Of a stretch of DNA of 9,218 nucleotides, positions 6,806 through 9,218 are shown piece after piece. The notes beneath the pieces are model-generated. The model was given only the letters and a program-made list of their open reading frames with translations, was not told the origin of the DNA and did not search any database. Source of the stretch: Candidatus Limnocylindrales bacterium (lineage in GTDB: Bacteria > Chloroflexota > Limnocylindria > Limnocylindrales > CSP1-4); the NCBI GenBank assembly GCA_030647575.1, contig JAUSJS010000325.1:1-9218 (forward strand), read 5' to 3'. Within the stretch, counting starts at the first letter, position 1. The number at the start of each line of letters is the position of its first letter. The translations under genes were made by a program, and so were the position numbers.

Positions 6806-7729
6806 TCACCGGTACGCCCCGTAGTCGACAGATCCCGACGGGGCGCTGGCGCTCGGCCGGAGCGACGCGACCCGCTCAGCGCCCAGCTTCTCGATATAGC
6901 CCGCGCGGTCTTCGACGCCGTGCACCCATTCGCGCAGCCAGGCCTGCGTCGCCGCTTCGTCCCGCGAGATCGGGTCCCAGTCCAGGTAGAACCGGTTGTC
7001 GCGATCGTAGGCACCCTGAACATACGAGGGATGCGCGCCCCACGGCTCGACGACGACGGCATCGACGATCAGGCCGGGGATGATCGTCCGGTTCGGGTCG
7101 GCACGGATGACCGCCTCGTCGACCAGGTCCTCCACGACCACGATCACCCGCTCGGCGGCAAAGGCCGCCTCCTTCTGGCAGCCGAGGAGGCCCCACACCT
7201 GGGTGTCGCCCCCGGCCGAGGCCCGCTGCGCGTGGACGATCGTGACGTCTGGACGGAGCGGCGGGACGGCGTAGACGGTGCCATCGCCATAGGGCGAGGC
7301 GATCGGCCGGATCAACGGATTGGCCACCGGCAGGTCCGTCTCGAAATAGCTGCGCAGCGGGAAGAACGGCAGGTTCATCGCGCCGGCCGTGTAGCGCCCG
7401 ACCATCCCGAAGTGGCTGTACTCCTCGACCTCGAGGGGCTCCTCCGGGATCTCACCCTCGATCCGGCGGCGGATCGCGCCAAGGCCGCCGACGCCGGGAT
7501 TGCCAAGCCACGAGAAAACCAGCTTGCGAGCCACGCCGGCCGCAACCATCTGGTCGTAGATGAGGTCCGGGGTGAGCCGGCAGAGGGTCAGGTCGCGCCG
7601 ACGCTGGCGGATGATCTCGTGACCGGCCGCGAACGAGATCAAGTGGGTGAACCCCTCGATCGCGACGGTGTCGCCATCGCGCACGAGATCCCGGACCGCG
7701 TCCGCCATGGAGGCGACCTTCGAGGTCAC
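6806..7729 (-). CDS. gctA: Glutaconate CoA-transferase-type alpha subunit
   Basis: A 307-residue alpha chain of a class I (GctAB/IpdAB-like) CoA-transferase. DGDTVAIEGFTH (18-29) is the usual N-terminal strand-glycine segment. ASPYGDGTVYAVPPLRPDVTIVHA (144-167), VVVEDLVDE (197-205) and VVVEPWGAHPSYVQG (225-239) are conserved blocks, the last forming part of the pocket facing the beta subunit. Length is close to the 320 residues of characterised GctA. The open frame continues upstream to 8098, but that extension is Arg/Ser/Pro-rich shadow sequence overlapping two other small genes. The GTG at 7729 overlaps the preceding stop as GTGA and is preferred for coupled translation. An in-frame ATG at 7708 with AAGGT seven bases upstream is an alternative. 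A 60-codon ORF separates it from gctB, where the two subunit genes are usually adjacent. Confidence 0.9.
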   Translation of the reverse strand: MTSKVASMADAVRDLVRDGDTVAIEGFTHLISFAAGHEIIRQRRRDLTLCRLTPDLIYDQMVAAGVARKLVFSWLGNPGVGGLGAIRRRIEGEIPEEPLEVEEYSHFGMVGRYTAGAMNLPFFPLRSYFETDLPVANPLIRPIASPYGDGTVYAVPPLRPDVTIVHAQRASAGGDTQVWGLLGCQKEAAFAAERVIVVVEDLVDEAVIRADPNRTIIPGLIVDAVVVEPWGAHPSYVQGAYDRDNRFYLDWDPISRDEAATQAWLREWVHGVEDRAGYIEKLGAERVASLRPSASAPSGSVDYGAYR

Positions 7730-7890
7730 GGTGCGGAGGGCTCGACGGCGGGTTCGCGAGCGAGCGCGACGTCGAAGGAGATCCGGCCGTCGACGACCGG
7801 GGCGACCTGCTCCTCCTTGACGCCGGTGATCGTGTCGTCGTCGAGGTACGGACCGCCCGTCGTGTCGGGCGATGGTTGGATGGTCGTCAC
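7726..7890 (-). CDS. Small 54-residue acidic protein, unknown function
   Basis: Begins with GTG in a GTGA overlap with the upstream ORF and ends in a GTGA overlap with gctA, so it is held in the cluster by four-base overlaps at both ends. Of 54 codons only six end in A or T, the codon pattern of the surrounding real genes and a good sign that it is translated. The peptide is Asp/Glu/Pro-rich, with GGPYLDDDTITGVKEEQVAP (12-31) and VVDGRISFDVALA (32-44). There is no signal peptide, cysteine or membrane segment. I do not recognise a family. It could be a small accessory subunit of the CoA-transferase or of an enzyme encoded by the preceding ORF. Confidence 0.6.
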   Translation of the reverse strand: MTTIQPSPDTTGGPYLDDDTITGVKEEQVAPVVDGRISFDVALAREPAVEPSAP

Positions 7891-8171
7891 TTGGGCCGCG
7901 CCTCACGCTGTCGGAACAGGTCGCTGTGTACCGGGCCGCTGGCGTCATCGAGCGGCGGGAGCCCGAGCAGGGCCCGGCGCGCCTTCTCGATGTCGGCCTG
8001 GGAGAGGTCCGGGACCCGGGCGAGAAGGATAGCGCGCCCGCGCTCGACCGATGAGTAGTTGAGGTGAAGGCAGAGGCAGCGCCGCTGAGGGCCTCCAACA
8101 GGTCGCGGGTGCCGTTCGACGTCAGGAAGCTCGGGGATCGTCACCTGGAAGTCCGACAGGACCTCCAGCAT
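7887..8171 (-). CDS. Small 94-residue protein at the head of the gct cluster, unknown, possibly frameshifted
   Basis: First gene of the gct cluster. Its TGA overlaps the GTG of the next ORF. The C-terminal part is persuasive: VERGRAILLARVPDLSQADI followed by EKARRALLGLPPLDDASGP reads as a helical, well-coded segment. The first 18 codons are also well biased. The middle (about residues 19-37, positions 8060-8117) is poor in this frame and Arg/Cys/Pro-rich, while the +1 frame over the same bases has ideal third positions and encodes SNGTRDLLEALSGAASAFT. Two compensating single-base indels, real or sequencing error, would explain this. An ATG at 8171 is used here; only a weak GGCGGAAG lies upstream. 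I recognise no family; cotranscription with gctA is suggested by the GTGA chain. Confidence 0.5.
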   Translation of the reverse strand: MLEVLSDFQVTIPELPDVERHPRPVGGPQRRCLCLHLNYSSVERGRAILLARVPDLSQADIEKARRALLGLPPLDDASGPVHSDLFRQREARPK

Positions 8172-8266
8172 CAGGGCTTCCGCCTCGACCGATCACAGTT
8201 GACGCGAGGGTCTACCATGCGCCTGTCTGTTCGTAGAGCGCCCCCGACGTTCGCATGGCGTCACGC

Positions 8267-8283
8267 TGTACGGATCGCGTACA
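8267..8283. promoter_or_regulatory. 17-base dyad, candidate operator in the divergent spacer
   Basis: TGTACG-GATCG-CGTACA is a perfect 6-base inverted repeat with a 5-base spacer, about 45 bases before the GTG of the membrane-protein gene and about 95 bases from the start of the divergent small-ORF/gct cluster. Its size and place suit a dimeric repressor site. No regulator gene is in the window, and I saw no convincing sigma-70 promoter in 8172-8328. Confidence 0.4.
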
Positions 8284-8328
8284 ACCCGTCGGGAGCCTGC
8301 GAGAGGTTCGAGGAGAGGGAGGCGGCAC

Positions 8329-8901
8329 GTGGGAACTACGTTCATCGAGGACTGGCGCAGCTATGTGACACGGCACCGGCTGGTCGCGGCCATCGTGGGC
8401 GGCCTCGTGGCCACGCATGTGACCACGAACCTGGGCATGTGGTACCACGGACTCGGGGGATTGCCCGACCTGAACTTCAACATGCTCAATGGGTACCTCG
8501 TGTTCGGCAACGCGGCCAATGCCTTCGGCACGGAAGGGATGCAGGACCCGGTGATCTTGACGGCCTTCGGGGCGGCCGTCCACTACGCCCAGGGCGTCGC
8601 GTTCGCCCTCATCTTCGCATTCGGCATCCACCCGTTGCTGCCGATCGCGAACACCGTCCGAGGCAATCTCATCAAGGCGATCATCTGGGGTCTGATCCTG
8701 GGCACGCTCAGCGCGCTGTGGTGGATCAACCTCTTCCCGAATCTCGCCGGTCCGGGCGTGAACGCCGGCTTCTTCTTTAGCAATTTTGGACCAGACCAGT
8801 TCAAGTGGCTGATCGCGGTCTACCTGTGGCACATCGTCTACGGGTTCCATCTGGGTGCGTTCTACCAGCCCAAGGACGTCCCGGCGATGCAGGAGGCCTA
8901 G
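8329..8901 (+). CDS. Four-helix integral membrane protein, unknown family
   Basis: The only plus-strand gene, 190 residues. It starts with GTG after an excellent GGAGG six bases upstream. A short charged N-terminus precedes four likely membrane spans at about 18-36, 76-99, 113-134 and 160-178, with both ends probably cytoplasmic. Histidines fall in or near spans (H30, H40, H85, H101, H168, H174), together with many Trp and Tyr near the ends of spans, as in small haem- or quinone-interacting membrane proteins. No CxxCH or other cofactor motif is present, so that is only a thought. The loop between spans 1 and 2 (about 37-75) is long, with NFNMLNGYLVFGNAANAFG. I do not recognise a family. The gene diverges from the gct cluster and converges on the crotonase gene. 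Codon bias matches the neighbours. Confidence 0.85.
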   Translation: MGTTFIEDWRSYVTRHRLVAAIVGGLVATHVTTNLGMWYHGLGGLPDLNFNMLNGYLVFGNAANAFGTEGMQDPVILTAFGAAVHYAQGVAFALIFAFGIHPLLPIANTVRGNLIKAIIWGLILGTLSALWWINLFPNLAGPGVNAGFFFSNFGPDQFKWLIAVYLWHIVYGFHLGAFYQPKDVPAMQEA

Positions 8902-8913
8902 CCGACACCTAGC

Positions 8914-8934
8914 CCAGGCCTGGCCCAGGCCTGG
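8914..8934. terminator. 21-base perfect palindrome just after the membrane-protein gene
   Basis: CCAGGCCTGG-C-CCAGGCCTGG starts 12 bases past the TAG at 8899-8901. It arises from two tandem 11-base copies of CCCAGGCCTGG (8913-8923, 8924-8934). RNA from either strand can form a 9-pair stem with a GCC loop. No T-run follows, so it is a terminator-like hairpin rather than a proven one. Confidence 0.45.
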
Positions 8935-8937
8935 CCC

Positions 8938-8965
8938 CGATTCCAGCCCGACCTCGATTCCAGCC
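8938..8965 (+). repeat. Short direct repeat CGATTCCAGCC, two copies
   Basis: Two perfect 11-base copies at 8938-8948 and 8955-8965, with a period of 17 bases, in the non-coding convergent spacer 8902-9158. They contain the first two of five TTCCAG/CTGGAA hexamers in this spacer (8941, 8958, 9020, 9060, 9112). I see no gene in the spacer. Confidence 0.6.
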
Positions 8966-9057
8966 GGATTGGTCCAAGCAACCCCTCCAGACCCAGGCGC
9001 GTCGAAAGCACCAGCCCCACTGGAACACGCGACGGATCCCGCCCAGATTGTGTCGGG

Positions 9058-9119
9058 GTTTCCAGGCTGATTGGCACCTGTGCCCGGCACGTGTCGGGTA
9101 CACCAACCGAGCTGGAAAC
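9058..9119. repeat. Long interrupted dyad in the convergent spacer
   Basis: GTTTCCAG (9058-9065) and CTGGAAAC (9112-9119) are perfect inverted copies. Five bases further in on each side, TTGG (9071-9074) pairs with CCAA (9103-9106), leaving a 28-base loop that holds its own small dyad GTGCCCGGCAC (9080-9090). Symmetry of the internal gaps suggests a structured RNA or double-strand site between two converging genes. There is no T-tract. Confidence 0.4.
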
Positions 9120-9158
9120 GGAACGCGATGGCGACCTCGCCATCCGCGCCCGGTACCC

Positions 9159-9218
9159 TCATCGGAAACGGGAGAAATCGGGCGACCGCTTCTCGTTGTA
9201 GGCGGTGAATCCCTCCCG
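9159..9218 (-). CDS. Crotonase-family enzyme (enoyl-CoA hydratase/MenB-like), C-terminal 19 codons only
   Basis: The last 60 bases, read on the minus strand, encode REGFTAYNEKRSPDFSRFR followed by TGA. The EGxxAxxEKRxPDFSxF pattern is the C-terminal end of crotonase-fold enzymes and is closest in memory to naphthoyl-CoA synthase MenB and its relative 2-ketocyclohexanecarboxyl-CoA hydrolase (BadI). Nineteen residues cannot decide which reaction is catalysed, and catalytic residues lie beyond the window. The gene converges on the membrane-protein gene across a 257-base spacer. A crotonase upstream of a GctAB-like pair recalls the echA20-ipdA-ipdB order of steroid-ring degradation, but here a reversed gene lies between. 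Confidence 0.75.
   Translation of the reverse strand, partial: REGFTAYNEKRSPDFSRFR

Noticed and set aside
7730..8098. N-terminal extension of gctA to an ATG at 8098
   Set aside because: The extra 123 residues are Arg/Ser/Pro-rich, overlap two better-coded small ORFs and precede the normal family start. GTG at 7729 fits the family length and the GTGA overlap.
8199..8204. TTGACG as a -35 box in the divergent spacer
   Set aside because: No -10-like hexamer lies 16-18 bases downstream on the plus strand; the nearby TACCAT is far too close.
8902..9158. CRISPR-like array suggested by repeated CCAGG/TTCCAG units
   Set aside because: Repeats are only 6-11 bases, spacing is irregular, orientations are mixed and there are no unique spacers of regular length.
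8212..9162. 316-codon minus-strand frame across the membrane-protein gene and spacer
   Set aside because: Antisense to a gene with clear membrane spans and an ideal ribosome site, and it includes the repeat-rich spacer; no domain.

Overview
This 9.2 kb window is a dense, high-GC bacterial locus. Nearly every real gene lies on the minus strand, so the genes read from right to left. G or C dominates third codon positions, which produces many long antisense shadow ORFs. The gene content (ferredoxin-linked 2-oxoacid oxidoreductase, CBS protein, hydrogenase-type protease, several CoA-transferases, a crotonase) suggests a facultative or microaerobic to anaerobic acid-metabolising bacterium. High-GC Chloroflexota or Actinomycetota would fit, but no marker gene is present, so the phylum is a guess.

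Layout in minus-strand transcription order. (1) 9159-9218: last 19 codons of a crotonase-family (MenB/BadI-like) enzyme. (2) 8902-9158: a non-coding convergent spacer rich in short repeats and dyads. (3) 8329-8901: the only plus-strand gene, a four-helix membrane protein with several histidines. It faces the crotonase end and diverges from the rest. (4) 8171 to 5837: a tightly coupled cluster holding two small ORFs (94 and 54 codons), a glutaconate-CoA-transferase-type alpha subunit (gctA), a 60-codon ORF and the beta subunit (gctB). Four-base start/stop overlaps (GTGA, GTGA, ATGA) join most of these genes. (5) 5753-4482: a second CoA-transferase of the acetyl-CoA hydrolase/4-hydroxybutyrate CoA-transferase family, with a possible leaderless promoter. 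(6) 4481-4294: a non-coding spacer with strong hairpin potential. (7) 4293-3730: a hydrogenase-maturation-protease-like protein. (8) 3629 to the left edge: a pyruvate:ferredoxin oxidoreductase (PFOR) cut into an alpha-gamma protein and a ferredoxin-beta protein, with a two-CBS-domain protein encoded between them and overlapping both.

Together the genes suggest acyl-CoA interconversion (two CoA-transferases plus a crotonase) feeding or drawing on acetyl-CoA, with PFOR linking 2-oxoacids, acyl-CoA and low-potential ferredoxin. The most unusual element is the PFOR-CBS-PFOR arrangement: a split of the normally single-chain enzyme at the domain III/V boundary, with a putative adenylate sensor translationally coupled to both halves. 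The left-edge gene is missing from a simple complete-ORF search because it runs off the window; two of the small ORFs (54 and 60 codons) are also too short for such a search. All three were found by reading the minus strand directly.
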